The notes: generated from the letters alone by a model not told the origin. 64,000 bases of DNA from Bacteroidales bacterium (GCA_020636775.1 JACJXF010000006.1:37507-101506); one strand, 5' to 3'; shown: positions 1 through 9,494, counted from the first letter of the stretch. Numbers and translations are program-made.

Positions 1-2614
1 ACACGGAGATTGCCCTGTCAACAAGCATCATATTCCCAGTAAGTTCACCTTCATTCATATAGGAATAGCCAATCAGGTTCAGGGCTTTTTCGTAATTCGG
101 ATAAAAGCTGAGCAATTCATTTAATTTTTTCCTGGCAAGATCAAAGTCCCTTCTCAGGATATAGGCCTGCGCAAGATTCAGATAAGTTATCTCATTGTGA
201 TCATCAAGCTTCAATGCATTTTCCATTAATTCAATGGAGACATTCAGCTCAGGTATACTCCTGTCTTTAAGAGCCTGATTCATCATTTCATAACCTTTGT
301 AATCATCCTTGTTCAGCCTTTTTACAACAGCACATATTATCACTCCGTCTATAGTTACGGTATGTATGGTGTTTTTCGGAGGCCATATATTATGCGTAAT
401 ATGATAGGGATCAATATAATTGCAATAATAAATTCCATAATCCCAGTCATACATACCTCTGTCGTAAAAGCGGGTATACGGAAGCTGTACTTTAGATTCA
501 TATCCCCTGAAATAATAAGCAATTATATCACTGGGTGCATTTGAAATTATTTTTACCGGCTGGGCCGAGTCAGCAGGTATTCCCTTAAGGATATTTTCCT
601 TTACCCATTCAGAGCCCTGTTTCAGACTAACCATATAGTAGTCGGTTTCATATTTTTTATATGCCTTTTTTACTCCGCCTGCCAATTCATTAAAATAGAT
701 ATACTGATTCGGATAATTCCGGAAAATATAAAAGATGGGATTTATCATTGAGGCAATATAGGCAGCTAATATCAAGGCCCGGAAAATCCGGTTTCTGTAT
801 AGCCGGAAAAGCCAGTCCAGACCAGCACCTGCTAATACCACCAGGGGCGGATAAATAAACAAGAGATGCCTCCAGGCTCCATAAACATTGGATTCTTTGT
901 ATATAATATAGGCAACCGGAAATACTACAGTAAAAACTAAAAAGAAAATCCAGTACCTGAGTCTGCTTTTGCGCAGCGTAAAGAAAGCTATGACCGAACC
1001 GGCTAAAACCAAAAGAGGGATGGTAAGAAGAATATTTTTCGGGATATAATTTGATGGCAGGCTATCGGACCATATTATTTTCCCCTCGAACATAACCCTG
1101 AGTGCTACCGTTATATTCGACATCATTTTCATAGCCTCAAAGGGATTTTTCAAGGGGTTTTGCAAGGCGTAAGGCCATGCCAGTATTCCAAGGAAGTATG
1201 CTGCCAGGGAAATAGTAAACAGCACTATCGTGCCTTTCAGAGCCGTCTTAAACCAGAATTTGCTGAATATCTTCCAGGGTAACCGTACAAACAACAGGTA
1301 CAAACCACTGAACATAAATATGTAGGGAATAAGCACAAGTCCGCCAATTCTTACGCTTATGGTGAAGGCAATGCCCAGGGCAATCAGAAATGCAATACCA
1401 TAATTGATCTCAGGTAATCGTTTTAAAAACCTGGCAAGTTGCAGGAGAGTAAAAATGTAACCGAGTGCAAAAGGAATATCCAGTGGATTATTCATGGCAT
1501 GGCCCAGATAACCAGGCGAAAAGAACATCAGCAGGAGGGTGAAAATACCTGCAATATTTCCAAAAAGTAAACGGGCCAGCAACCCGCTGCATATAATGGC
1601 AATCGCTCCAACAGCCCCGTTCATCATATGTCTGGCCTCGTAAATATGAGCGATATGGAATTTCTTAATTACCACATAAGTGAACAGGTCAAATGACTGT
1701 CCGTAATAATTCAGCTTGAATTTTTCATCACTAAGTGCAGAAGTATCTTTTCCTGAGCTGGCATAATAATTATATACTTTTTCTGCCTGGGCATAGTGTT
1801 TTTCTTCATCTCCTGAAATCCCTGCATTGTAACTGATGAGAGGTAATACAACCAGTATCAGGAGGGAGAGAAAGGTGAATATTAATCGACCAAGCGGATT
1901 AACTGAAAATTTCCAGACTTTTCTTTCTTTTGAAAATCCCGAAAGTGCAAGCTTAATTTCTCTTCTCAGACCGGAGAAAAACTTAAAATGCAGATTTTTA
2001 TAAAATTTTGAAGCTGAATACGGCAGGCTGCCTGCTAGCGAAAGATATTTTTGATCAAGTCCCATTTGCCTCAAATACCAGTCGAAATATTCCAGATCCG
2101 GTTTTTTGGAGAATACAGTCCGGGACAGAAGATAATCTGATGTTTCGGAATTCACGGCCCATCCAAGTGCCAGAGAAGTTTTATCATTCTCCCAGTTTAG
2201 CCGGTATAGTGATTCTGACTCAGGATTCAGGACTTCGGACTTAAAAAAATCGTAAAAATTAATGGCAGATATGAGCCTGTCAAGATTCAGCCAGATACAA
2301 ACACAATTTTCATCAAGAGGAAGCGGATTGTTAAAGATTCCTTTTACCGGAGCAATAGTGTGAAAGTTTGAATTCTCAAAGGATTCAGACTTTTCAGATC
2401 TTTTATCTATTAGTTTTTTAAGATGCCCGTCTTCAGAATCAAGAATCAAAAAGTTACAATTCTCAGACTGTTCCTTTTTAAGCCTTTTAATAGATTCTTC
2501 GAGGAAATTCAGGTTGTCGTCATTGCTATTCCCGCCGGGAATGATAAAACGGTAGGAAACTTTTGGAGATTCAGCCGGCCTGTTATCCCTGTACTGCTTT
2601 TTGTTACGACTCAT
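1..2614 (-). CDS. GT-C/PMT-like membrane glycosyltransferase with C-terminal TPR-like region (3' end outside window)
   Basis: Reading the minus strand from an ATG at 2614, the frame stays open to base 2 (871 codons), so the C-terminus lies beyond the window. Residues 1 to about 235 are soluble and unrecognised. A first membrane segment near 240 is followed by a GDEEKHY motif, the acidic first-loop signature of GT-C (GT39/GT83-type) glycosyltransferases, and then about ten hydrophobic segments. The last 100 or so residues before the edge look helical and TPR-like, with runs such as LNLAQAYILRRDFDLA. Enzymes of this fold move a sugar from a polyprenyl-phosphate donor to protein or lipid on the periplasmic side; donor and acceptor cannot be told here. 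The long soluble N-terminus is unusual for the family. Fold assignment is good; the specific role is unknown. Confidence 0.75.
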   Translation of the reverse strand, partial: MSRNKKQYRDNRPAESPKVSYRFIIPGGNSNDDNLNFLEESIKRLKKEQSENCNFLILDSEDGHLKKLIDKRSEKSESFENSNFHTIAPVKGIFNNPLPLDENCVCIWLNLDRLISAINFYDFFKSEVLNPESESLYRLNWENDKTSLALGWAVNSETSDYLLSRTVFSKKPDLEYFDWYLRQMGLDQKYLSLAGSLPYSASKFYKNLHFKFFSGLRREIKLALSGFSKERKVWKFSVNPLGRLIFTFLSLLILVVLPLISYNAGISGDEEKHYAQAEKVYNYYASSGKDTSALSDEKFKLNYYGQSFDLFTYVVIKKFHIAHIYEARHMMNGAVGAIAIICSGLLARLLFGNIAGIFTLLLMFFSPGYLGHAMNNPLDIPFALGYIFTLLQLARFLKRLPEINYGIAFLIALGIAFTISVRIGGLVLIPYIFMFSGLYLLFVRLPWKIFSKFWFKTALKGTIVLFTISLAAYFLGILAWPYALQNPLKNPFEAMKMMSNITVALRVMFEGKIIWSDSLPSNYIPKNILLTIPLLVLAGSVIAFFTLRKSRLRYWIFFLVFTVVFPVAYIIYKESNVYGAWRHLLFIYPPLVVLAGAGLDWLFRLYRNRIFRALILAAYIASMINPIFYIFRNYPNQYIYFNELAGGVKKAYKKYETDYYMVSLKQGSEWVKENILKGIPADSAQPVKIISNAPSDIIAYYFRGYESKVQLPYTRFYDRGMYDWDYGIYYCNYIDPYHITHNIWPPKNTIHTVTIDGVIICAVVKRLNKDDYKGYEMMNQALKDRSIPELNVSIELMENALKLDDHNEITYLNLAQAYILRRDFDLARKKLNELLSFYPNYEKALNLIGYSYMNEGELTGNMMLVDRAISV

Positions 2615-2784
2615 TACCTTTTTACTTTTAAAAAGTGAAGATAATAATAATCATACTTTTTTTGGATAATCTGAAAAGAAATAAAACACTGTGGTCTGTT
2701 TAAATTGCTTTTAGCAGCGATTAAAATCGAAAATGATTTCCAAACATCCCGTTTTATAATACCTGTTTCCCATTTTATTGAAAT

Positions 2785-2816
2785 AAAAAAACGAACTGCT
2801 TATGGCAATTCGTTTT
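2785..2816 (-). terminator. Probable intrinsic terminator downstream of rpmH
   Basis: On the minus strand AAAACGAA pairs with TTCGTTTT, with a short inner stem, and is followed by a run of T. It starts about 25 bases beyond the rpmH stop codon. Confidence 0.6.
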
Positions 2817-2841
2817 ATATTTTTAACCTGAAGATCAGGAA

Positions 2842-3000
2842 TTACAGTTTATGTTTCGGCTCGTCTGAAGTGGTGAGTTTCTTCCTTCCTTTTGCACGTC
2901 TGGCAGCAAGCACTCTTCTACCGTTTGCAGTAGACATTCTTTCTCTGAAACCGTGCTTATTTGCTCTTTTTCTTCTGGATGGCTGAAATGTTCTTTTCAT
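2842..3000 (-). CDS. rpmH: 50S ribosomal protein L34
   Basis: A 52-residue, strongly basic protein that starts [12 protein letters not shown] and contains HGFRER and [16 protein letters not shown], the universal L34 pattern. The C-terminal extension ending SDEPKHKL is typical of Bacteroidota L34. It is a component of the large ribosomal subunit. The ATG at 3000 gives the exact family N-terminus. It has its own consensus promoter about 45 bases upstream and a hairpin terminator downstream, so it is probably monocistronic. In many bacteria rpmH lies beside rnpA; here no rnpA is adjacent. Confidence 0.97.
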   Translation of the reverse strand: MKRTFQPSRRKRANKHGFRERMSTANGRRVLAARRAKGRKKLTTSDEPKHKL

Positions 3001-3047
3001 CTGTATTGTATATTATCCGTTAATGTCGTTCCTAAAAATTCGGACTG

Positions 3048-3077
3048 CAAAAATAAGCTTTTTTTCTTACTATCAAA
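3048..3077 (-). promoter_or_regulatory. Bacteroidota-type promoter of rpmH
   Basis: On the minus strand TTTG, an 18-base spacer and TATTTTTG match the TTTG/TAnnTTTG consensus. The predicted transcription start is about 40 bases before the rpmH ATG. Confidence 0.7.
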
Positions 3078-3183
3078 AAGAATTGGAAAAAAATACGAGT
3101 AAATCAGGGAAAAATGAATGGTTTTTCAGGGAACGTTTACAAGCCTGAGAATGAATATTGTAAAATTCTTTTTTCCATGAGAC

Positions 3184-4440
3184 TTAAATCTTTGACTTTT
3201 TCCCCATTCCTAAAGCTGAAACAGGTATGGCTGCAAGCTTTTTCAGACTACCTGATGGCCAGAGAAATGAACTTGCAATGGCCGTTATAATTATAAAAAC
3301 TCCGGAGAATGCCATAAAAGTATTGAAGGATACATTCCTGTCAAAGAAAAATGCAAACACCGGAGGCCCAAGAGCCGTGCCTATTACCAGTATGGTACTG
3401 AAGTAGCTTCTTACCTGTCCGAGTTTTCCGCTGCCATAAATTTCGGTTTGAGTTGCTGTTTTTATAGTGCTTCCAAGTCCGGAAGAGAGTCCCAGTAATG
3501 CATAAAATACCGGAAACACATACTGGTTATTACTTACAGCAATAAGGAAGGATGCCAGGATGGCAGGAATTAGATAAAGAGGGAAGAGGCGAAGGCCGGT
3601 AAAGCGATCTGTCAGATTTCCTGAAAGCAATAATCCGGCAGCACTGAAAATGGCAAAAAAGCTAAAGGAGAAAGCTACCCACGCAACTGACCAGCCCTTT
3701 GCTTCTCCAATGGAGTACTGATAAAGAAAAACGGCAGTGCAGATAAAAGGAATAGTGAAAATATTTAGCGCAATTATCCAGAATCTGATACTTTTCAGGT
3801 AGGTAAAGAGGGAAGTTCTTTCCACATCTGCAGACTTCGATAGCCTGTCTTTTTCTGATATTCCGGGCGATTTCAGTGCAAACAAAACAGGGGCCATTAT
3901 CATTAAAGAGATAATTGCCATTATCAACAGACTGTTACTCCAGCCCGTAAGTGAAATTAAGGGAAGTACAATAAAAGGAAAGATGAAGGTTCCTGCAGGC
4001 TGACCCATTACACTAAAGCTTAAGGCTTTGCCTCTGTCCTTGTCAAAATATTTTGCGATTCCTGTGGAGGCCGTATGTGTCATCATTCCCTGCCCAAGCC
4101 ATCGTACCAGAAATAATCCCAGGGTGAGTATGAGGATGTTTTTTGCCAGGGATAGAAAAATTACTGATACAATAAGTCCACCGAAAACAAATGAAGCATA
4201 TTTTCTAAGTGGAATGGAGTCGATAAATTTTCCGGTAAGAGATAATAAAACAGCAGCAAAAATGGTAATTATGGCATAGAGCGATCCAAATGCAGTTTTG
4301 GTGATATGCAGGGAGTCTACCCAGAAAGGCAGGAAAATAGAAATAAAAAATGTTTGTCCGAAAGAAGAGAAAAAGCTGAACAGAAAGCCAAATACCAGCA
4401 AACGCTTATTCCCTATAAATAATCTGTACCACTCCAGCAT
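3184..4440 (-). CDS. MFS transporter
   Basis: A 418-residue, very hydrophobic protein with about 12 predicted membrane helices and a motif-A-like loop after helix 2 (GKFIDSIPLRK). It belongs to the major facilitator superfamily and sits in the inner membrane; the substrate cannot be inferred. An upstream in-frame TTG at 4485 would add 15 residues. I prefer the ATG at 4440, because a good -7 element (TATCTTTG on the minus strand, 4474-4481) lies between the two and would put the transcription start downstream of the TTG. It follows rsmG on the same strand. Confidence is high for the fold and low for the substrate. Confidence 0.85.
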   Translation of the reverse strand: MLEWYRLFIGNKRLLVFGFLFSFFSSFGQTFFISIFLPFWVDSLHITKTAFGSLYAIITIFAAVLLSLTGKFIDSIPLRKYASFVFGGLIVSVIFLSLAKNILILTLGLFLVRWLGQGMMTHTASTGIAKYFDKDRGKALSFSVMGQPAGTFIFPFIVLPLISLTGWSNSLLIMAIISLMIMAPVLFALKSPGISEKDRLSKSADVERTSLFTYLKSIRFWIIALNIFTIPFICTAVFLYQYSIGEAKGWSVAWVAFSFSFFAIFSAAGLLLSGNLTDRFTGLRLFPLYLIPAILASFLIAVSNNQYVFPVFYALLGLSSGLGSTIKTATQTEIYGSGKLGQVRSYFSTILVIGTALGPPVFAFFFDRNVSFNTFMAFSGVFIIITAIASSFLWPSGSLKKLAAIPVSALGMGKKSKI

Positions 4441-4473
4441 TCCGGTAATTCCTTTCTTGTTTATTTCCGCCGG

Positions 4474-4481
4474 CAAAGATA
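4474..4481 (-). promoter_or_regulatory. -7 element upstream of the MFS gene
   Basis: TATCTTTG on the minus strand matches TAnnTTTG. A TTTC lies about 18 bases upstream, inside the rsmG-MFS gap. It supports the ATG at 4440 as the true start. Confidence 0.45.
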
Positions 4482-4509
4482 GCAATCTTCGTTTTTTTTG
4501 AAAGCTGTC

Positions 4510-5127
4510 TCAGGAATAATAAACCAGCTTTTTTGTCAGGTAAAATTCCTCAGTAAAAAAGTCTTTTAGTTCGAAAATCTGAATATGTTTTTTAAAAGCT
4601 GAAAGTTCCGTCTCCAGATCCCCGCCCTTCAGATAAAGAATACCATTGACAATTTTATTTCTGTTTTCCTTCCGGATTTTTGATTTTACCCAGGAATGAA
4701 ATTTCGGGAAGTCTGTTACAGCCCTGCTTACGATAAAGTCGAATTTCATGTCCAGATCTTCAGCACGCGCATTTACGGGCGTAACATTCTTTAGTCCCAG
4801 GCTTGCTGAAATTTCAGAAACCACCATTATTTTTTTCCCTATTGAATCATTCAGGGTAAATTGTGCTTCAGGGAATAAAATAGCGAGGGGTATTCCGGGA
4901 AATCCGCCACCTGTGCCCACATCCAGGATACATGTTTTGGGGCGGAACTGTACCACCATGGCGATGGCAAGGGAGTGAAGAACATGACGTTCATATAAAC
5001 CCTCAAGATCTTTCCTGGAAATCAGGTTAATTTTACTGTTCCAGTCCTTGTAAAGACTTTCGAGCAGGGAAAACTGCCTGATCTGTTGATCAGTTAAATT
5101 CGGGAAATATTTTAGTATGATTTCCAA
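4510..5127 (-). CDS. rsmG: 16S rRNA (guanine-527-N7)-methyltransferase
   Basis: A 205-residue protein that methylates G527 of 16S rRNA using S-adenosylmethionine. The family signatures are present in order: INLISRKD (33-40), ERHVLHSL (46-53), and the SAM-binding loop DVGTGGGFPG (about 69-78). Length is normal. The start appears to be TTG at 5127, since no in-frame ATG gives the family's MEIILKYFPN-like N-terminus. The gene lies between an ECF sigma factor gene and an MFS gene on the same strand. Confidence 0.95.
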   Translation of the reverse strand: MEIILKYFPNLTDQQIRQFSLLESLYKDWNSKINLISRKDLEGLYERHVLHSLAIAMVVQFRPKTCILDVGTGGGFPGIPLAILFPEAQFTLNDSIGKKIMVVSEISASLGLKNVTPVNARAEDLDMKFDFIVSRAVTDFPKFHSWVKSKIRKENRNKIVNGILYLKGGDLETELSAFKKHIQIFELKDFFTEEFYLTKKLVYYS

Positions 5128-5169
5128 TCTTTCAGTTGCGTAATACCTTGAATGACTGACTATTCCGGC

Positions 5170-5775
5170 TTATATTTTACCCTCTGTATTCTTCAGAATG
5201 TTATACAGGAGTTCTCTTGCCCTGAAAAGTTGTGCCTTAACGGTTCCAATGGGAAGATTGAGTTCTGAAGAAATCTCTTCATAGGAATATTCACTGAAAT
5301 ATCTGAGTTCAACCAGTCTTCTGTATCTTGGTTTGAGTTTGTTCACCACATCCCTCATAAGCTTAATTTTCTGCTGATTGATCATATGAGCTTCGGGATC
5401 CGGTGTGTCCGACTGTATATGTGCAGAAGGTGAAAAAGAACTGTCGTCGTGAATGTTTTGATCGAGGGATACAACATTTCCACGACGTTTGCGGATAAAA
5501 TCAATACAGTTATTGGTGGCAATCTTGAAAAGCCAGGTACTGAAGGCAAAGTTCGGGGTATACTGGTTTATATTTTTAAAAGCCTTACCAAAGGCTTCAA
5601 TGGTAAGGTCCTCAGCATCGCTCGAATTATTTACCATCTTCAGAAGCATATAAAAGATGGCATCCCTGTATTTCCCAAGAAGTTCGGCATAGGCTTTCTG
5701 ATCGCCTTTACGTGCGAGTTCAACCAGCATAAAATCATATTGTGCCTTCTCCGAAAGATTAGGATTTACTTCCAT
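5170..5775 (-). CDS. ECF-type RNA polymerase sigma factor
   Basis: A 201-residue sigma-70 family protein with region 2 at about 25-95 (DAEDLTIEAFGKAF, then STWLFKIATNNCIDFIRKRR) and region 4 at about 140-195 (helix-turn-helix with YEEISSELNLPIGTVKAQLFRARELL). It redirects RNA polymerase to a specific promoter set. Its start overlaps the end of the upstream glycosyltransferase gene by 10 bases, so the two are probably co-transcribed. No anti-sigma gene is adjacent, unlike the second ECF gene at 52.7 kb. Sigma factors of this general type in Bacteroidota are often constitutive or stress-linked; the regulon is not predictable from sequence. Confidence 0.92.
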   Translation of the reverse strand: MEVNPNLSEKAQYDFMLVELARKGDQKAYAELLGKYRDAIFYMLLKMVNNSSDAEDLTIEAFGKAFKNINQYTPNFAFSTWLFKIATNNCIDFIRKRRGNVVSLDQNIHDDSSFSPSAHIQSDTPDPEAHMINQQKIKLMRDVVNKLKPRYRRLVELRYFSEYSYEEISSELNLPIGTVKAQLFRARELLYNILKNTEGKI

Positions 5776-7001
5776 CGTCCACGTTTCCTATCTGTTAAGT
5801 TACTAAGGTGCAGGTAACTGTAAAACAAGGGTATAATAAGCTCAATTACAGGCGAAGATAAAAATAAAATGCCTTCATTCAAACCTGTAAAAACAATTTT
5901 ATAAACAATTGCTTTAAGCAGCAGAAGGGCTAAAAATGCAATAAGTACATATTCTTTATGAGGGAAGCTTATCATCAGGAATATAAAACTTGCCAGAAGG
6001 AACATCCTGCTGACATTCTCCAGCAACAGTCTGAACTTTGTTGATGCAGAATATCTCGGACCAGTTGTAAGATGGCGTTTCTTCTGAATGTACCATGCCT
6101 TAAAGGTTTTCTCAGCATCCGACATGGTAAAACTTTCCGGGTTAAGCTCGAGAGCAGTGTTTTTGGCGTTGGCAGTTTCGTTCACAAAGAGATCATCATC
6201 ACCGGAATACAGGTTCGAATGACTTGCAAAGCCTTTATTTGTGAAGAAAAGTGATCGGCGATATGCCAGATTCCTTCCAACTCCCATATATGGCTTTCCC
6301 GCTGCAGCCATTCCAAAGTATTGCATTGCAGTAAAAGCTGTTTCAAAGCGGATTATGTGGTTCAAAAGGCCTTTTTCTTTTTTGTAACCTCCATATCCAA
6401 GGACAATATCCTTATCTTTTGTGAAATTTTTCTGCATCAGCCTCAGCCAGTCTTTACCCGCAGGTATACAGTCAGCATCGGTAAGCAACAGCCATTCGTG
6501 ACTTGCAGCCTTGATGCCAAGCGTGAGTGCCAGCTTTTTCCCGTGAGTGAAGACAGGATTATTTCTTACTTCGGAAATACGGAGACGGGGATATTTTTTC
6601 GTGAGATTTTTAAGAACGAGTTCAGTATCATCTTCGGAACGGTCGTTTACTACGATCACTTCAAAGTCGGGATAGTCCTGTTCCAGTATTGCCGGAAGGT
6701 TCTTTTCAAGGTTAACAGCCTCATTTCTGGCGCAAATAATTATGCTTACGGCTTCTGTTTTATTTTCAGCTTTGTCGTAAATACTTGATTTTTTGAAATA
6801 AGCCTTCCTGTAAAATCGAATGTAAAAGTAAAATTGAATGAAGAGTGAGAGTAAAAAAATTCCTGCTGCAACTTGATTCTGCACGCTCAGACCCGCGATA
6901 AGTTTTTCCAATTTATAGTGTTTGTTAAGAACAGGCAATTTTAGGAAAGTTTTTGCTATGAACCAAAAGGAGATAGAAATAGAACTGCACAATTTATTCA
7001 C
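5766..7001 (-). CDS. Membrane-associated family 2 glycosyltransferase
   Basis: A GT2 enzyme with an N-terminal membrane helix (about 44-66), a GT-A catalytic domain beginning VSIIICARNE, nucleotide-sugar acidic motifs LLLTDADC and GDDDLF, a QKKRHL element resembling the QxxRW motif of processive synthases, and three or four C-terminal membrane helices. It probably extends or modifies a surface polysaccharide or lipid-linked glycan on the cytoplasmic face of the inner membrane. The start is uncertain: the longest frame begins with GTG at 7001 and has no ATG near the N-terminus. A GTG at 6884, just before the membrane helix, is an equally plausible start. It is divergent from tgt with a gap of only 32 bases. 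Confidence 0.82.
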   Translation of the reverse strand: MNKLCSSISISFWFIAKTFLKLPVLNKHYKLEKLIAGLSVQNQVAAGIFLLSLFIQFYFYIRFYRKAYFKKSSIYDKAENKTEAVSIIICARNEAVNLEKNLPAILEQDYPDFEVIVVNDRSEDDTELVLKNLTKKYPRLRISEVRNNPVFTHGKKLALTLGIKAASHEWLLLTDADCIPAGKDWLRLMQKNFTKDKDIVLGYGGYKKEKGLLNHIIRFETAFTAMQYFGMAAAGKPYMGVGRNLAYRRSLFFTNKGFASHSNLYSGDDDLFVNETANAKNTALELNPESFTMSDAEKTFKAWYIQKKRHLTTGPRYSASTKFRLLLENVSRMFLLASFIFLMISFPHKEYVLIAFLALLLLKAIVYKIVFTGLNEGILFLSSPVIELIIPLFYSYLHLSNLTDRKRGRWK

Positions 7002-7008
7002 ATAATAT

Positions 7009-7016
7009 TATCTTTG
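7009..7016 (+). promoter_or_regulatory. -7 element of tgt
   Basis: TATCTTTG matches TAnnTTTG, 18 bases before the tgt ATG. No clear TTTG is found at the -33 position, so the call rests on the -7 box alone. Confidence 0.4.
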
Positions 7017-7033
7017 AGGCAGATTTTGGGAAT

Positions 7034-8164
7034 ATGAAATTTAAAATTCTGCATCGCGATCCGCACTCAAAGGCCAGGGCAGGAGAGATTACTACGGATC
7101 ACGGCACATTTAATACACCGGTATTTATGCCAGTTGGCACTGCCGGAACCGTAAAAGGAGTTCATCAAAGGGAGCTTTCTCAGGATATTAAAGCCCCTGT
7201 GATACTTGGAAACACCTATCATCTCTACCTTCGTCCCGGAATTGAAACCCTCAGGGCGGCCGGAGGGCTGCATAAATTTATAAACTGGAATGGCTCTATA
7301 CTTACCGACAGTGGCGGCTACCAGGTATTTTCTCTTTCTGCCAACCGAAAGCTAAAGGAGGAGGGGGCCTTCTTCAGTTCACATATTGATGGTTCAAAGC
7401 ATACTTTTACACCCGAAAATATCGTTGATACGCAAAGAATAATCGGTGCGGATATTATGATGGCCCTCGATGAATGTACGCCTTTCCCATGCGATTATGG
7501 TTATGCGAAAGACTCATTAGCGCTTACTCATCGATGGCTGGAAAGGGGGATTAATCATTACAGGGAAACCGAAGGATTATACGGACACCATCAGTCCTAC
7601 TTTCCAATAGTTCAGGGCAGTACATATAAAGATCTCAGGATTGAATCGGCTGAAAAGATTGCCTCCTTTGAAATGGAAGGGAATGCCATTGGCGGGCTTT
7701 CTGTGGGAGAACCGGCTGAAGAAATGTATGCCATGACCGATGTGGTAACCAATATTCTTCCTGCCGACAAACCCCGGTATCTGATGGGGGTTGGTACTCC
7801 TGTAAATATTCTTGAATCGATTGCTTTGGGGGTGGATATGTTCGATTGCGTAATGCCCACACGAAACGGCAGGAATGGAATGTTATTTACCTGGGATGGC
7901 ATTATAAACATAAAAAATCTCAGATGGAAGGATGATTTCAGTCCTTTGGATCCTAAAGGAAAAACATATGTAGATCAGCAATACTCGAGGGCATATTTGC
8001 GCCATCTGATAATTTCAAATGAAATTCTGGGTGCGCAAATTGCAAGTATTCACAATCTTGCATTTTATTTGGAGCTTGTAAGGGAAGCATTTGAAAAGAT
8101 CAGAACCGGAGAATTTGCAGCATGGAAAAACAGCATGATAAAAAACTTAGCCACAAGATTATAG
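7034..8164 (+). CDS. tgt: tRNA-guanine transglycosylase (queuine tRNA-ribosyltransferase)
   Basis: A 376-residue TIM-barrel enzyme that exchanges guanine-34 of GUN-anticodon tRNAs for a queuosine precursor. Visible motifs are DSGGYQVFSL with the catalytic Asp region, GGLSVGEP, and DCVMPTRNGRNG with the second catalytic Asp. In classical bacterial TGT three Cys and one His bind zinc just before a WSRAYxxHL segment. Here that stretch (about residues 305-320) reads DPKGKTYVDQQYSRAY, with all three Cys replaced, while the His of HNLAFY remains. From memory this loss is shared by other Bacteroidota. It precedes and overlaps the LptF/G-like gene by 43 bases. Confidence 0.96.
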   Translation: MKFKILHRDPHSKARAGEITTDHGTFNTPVFMPVGTAGTVKGVHQRELSQDIKAPVILGNTYHLYLRPGIETLRAAGGLHKFINWNGSILTDSGGYQVFSLSANRKLKEEGAFFSSHIDGSKHTFTPENIVDTQRIIGADIMMALDECTPFPCDYGYAKDSLALTHRWLERGINHYRETEGLYGHHQSYFPIVQGSTYKDLRIESAEKIASFEMEGNAIGGLSVGEPAEEMYAMTDVVTNILPADKPRYLMGVGTPVNILESIALGVDMFDCVMPTRNGRNGMLFTWDGIINIKNLRWKDDFSPLDPKGKTYVDQQYSRAYLRHLIISNEILGAQIASIHNLAFYLELVREAFEKIRTGEFAAWKNSMIKNLATRL

Positions 8165-9255
8165 AGGCGCTTGGGCTAAAAATCATTGATCTCTATATTA
8201 TAAAGAAGTTCCTGGGAACATTCGTGTACTCAATCGTGCTCATTCTAGCCCTTGCTGTGATTTTTGACCTTTCTGAAAAAATCGACGACTTTATTGAATC
8301 GTCGGCGCCTGTGAAAGAGGTGGTGTTCGAATATTATCTGAACTTCATTCCCTATTTTGCAGTTCTCTTCTCTGCTCTCTTTACCTTCATATCAGTTATT
8401 TTCTTTACCTCGAAGATGGCGTATAATACCGAAATCATTGCCATTCTCAGCAGCGGTGTGAGTTTTAGAAGAATGCTGCTTCCTTACTTTATTTCTGCCA
8501 GTATCATTGCTTTTTTTGCTTTTATGCTTAGTAACTTTGTAATCCCCAAAGCCAACAAAACAAAACTTGAATTTGAGGAGAAATACATTCATAAGCGACC
8601 TCAGACATATACCCGTAAAAACATTCACAAGCAGATTGAACCCGGAGTCTTCGTTTATCTGGAAAGTTACAGCACCGTAAGCAATACAGGCTATAATTTT
8701 TCTATTGAGAAATTCGAGAACGGGAAACTGATTTCAAAAACAATGGCTGATCAGATTGTGTGGGATACTGCCAGCTTAGATTGGCGAATGCGAAGGTATT
8801 ATACCAGAGATTTTAATGGTTTGCAGGAAAAGATTACCGAGGGAAATACAAAGGATACTTCCATCAGGCTCGATCCGGCTGATTTTAGCCGAAGACTCAA
8901 TGCCGTCGAAGCTATGTCGTACAATGAACTGAATGAGTTTATCAGCGTCTCACGAATGCAGGGCGAAACCAACCTTGTGGCTTACCTTATTGAGAAATAT
9001 AAAAGAACCGCTTTTCCATTTTCAACTTTCATACTCACACTGATCGGGGTGACCGTTTCCTCACGAAAGGTAAGAGGAGGGATTGGTGCGCAGCTGGGAC
9101 TGGGACTTGGGATCAGCTTCGGGTATATTTTGTTTATGCAGTTTTCATCACAGTTTGCCATTGGAGGAAGTCTTCCTCCGCTGCTGGCCGTATGGTTGCC
9201 CAACCTGATTTTTGCCGTTGTGGCCCTCTTCCTGTATCGATTTGCACCAAAATAG
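8122..9255 (+). CDS. LptF/LptG-family (YjgP/YjgQ) permease
   Basis: A 377-residue protein with the LptF/G layout: one N-terminal helix and two more in the first 135 residues, a large periplasmic beta-rich domain (about 140-280), then three C-terminal helices. The start motif IIDLYIIKKFLGTF is typical. LptF and LptG form the membrane part of the ABC exporter that pulls lipopolysaccharide out of the inner membrane. I cannot say which paralogue this is. The ATG at 8122 lies inside tgt, a 43-base overlap that implies translational coupling. It fits the LPS-type genes further along. Confidence 0.88.
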   Translation: MEKQHDKKLSHKIIEALGLKIIDLYIIKKFLGTFVYSIVLILALAVIFDLSEKIDDFIESSAPVKEVVFEYYLNFIPYFAVLFSALFTFISVIFFTSKMAYNTEIIAILSSGVSFRRMLLPYFISASIIAFFAFMLSNFVIPKANKTKLEFEEKYIHKRPQTYTRKNIHKQIEPGVFVYLESYSTVSNTGYNFSIEKFENGKLISKTMADQIVWDTASLDWRMRRYYTRDFNGLQEKITEGNTKDTSIRLDPADFSRRLNAVEAMSYNELNEFISVSRMQGETNLVAYLIEKYKRTAFPFSTFILTLIGVTVSSRKVRGGIGAQLGLGLGISFGYILFMQFSSQFAIGGSLPPLLAVWLPNLIFAVVALFLYRFAPK

Positions 9256-9494
9256 ATAAAACGAAAGAAGCTAAATACCTTTTGATTTAATACGGATTTG
9301 AATTTTATCCTTCCTGACGATGATTAATTTTTTCTTATTAAACCAAAGTTCAAGCAATCAGAGCTATACAATCTTAAACAGTCTCTAAATAAGAAAGACA
9401 TTTTTTTAAAAGGCGGGGATTTCTTAATCTTGTATCCTCAAATCGGGATTAAATGGGTCATGGAAACTCATAAGTTTAACTAATACAATTGTTT

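Noticed and set aside
2705..2986. A 93-codon plus-strand ORF
   Set aside because: It covers rpmH in antisense; the L34 protein on the minus strand is certain.
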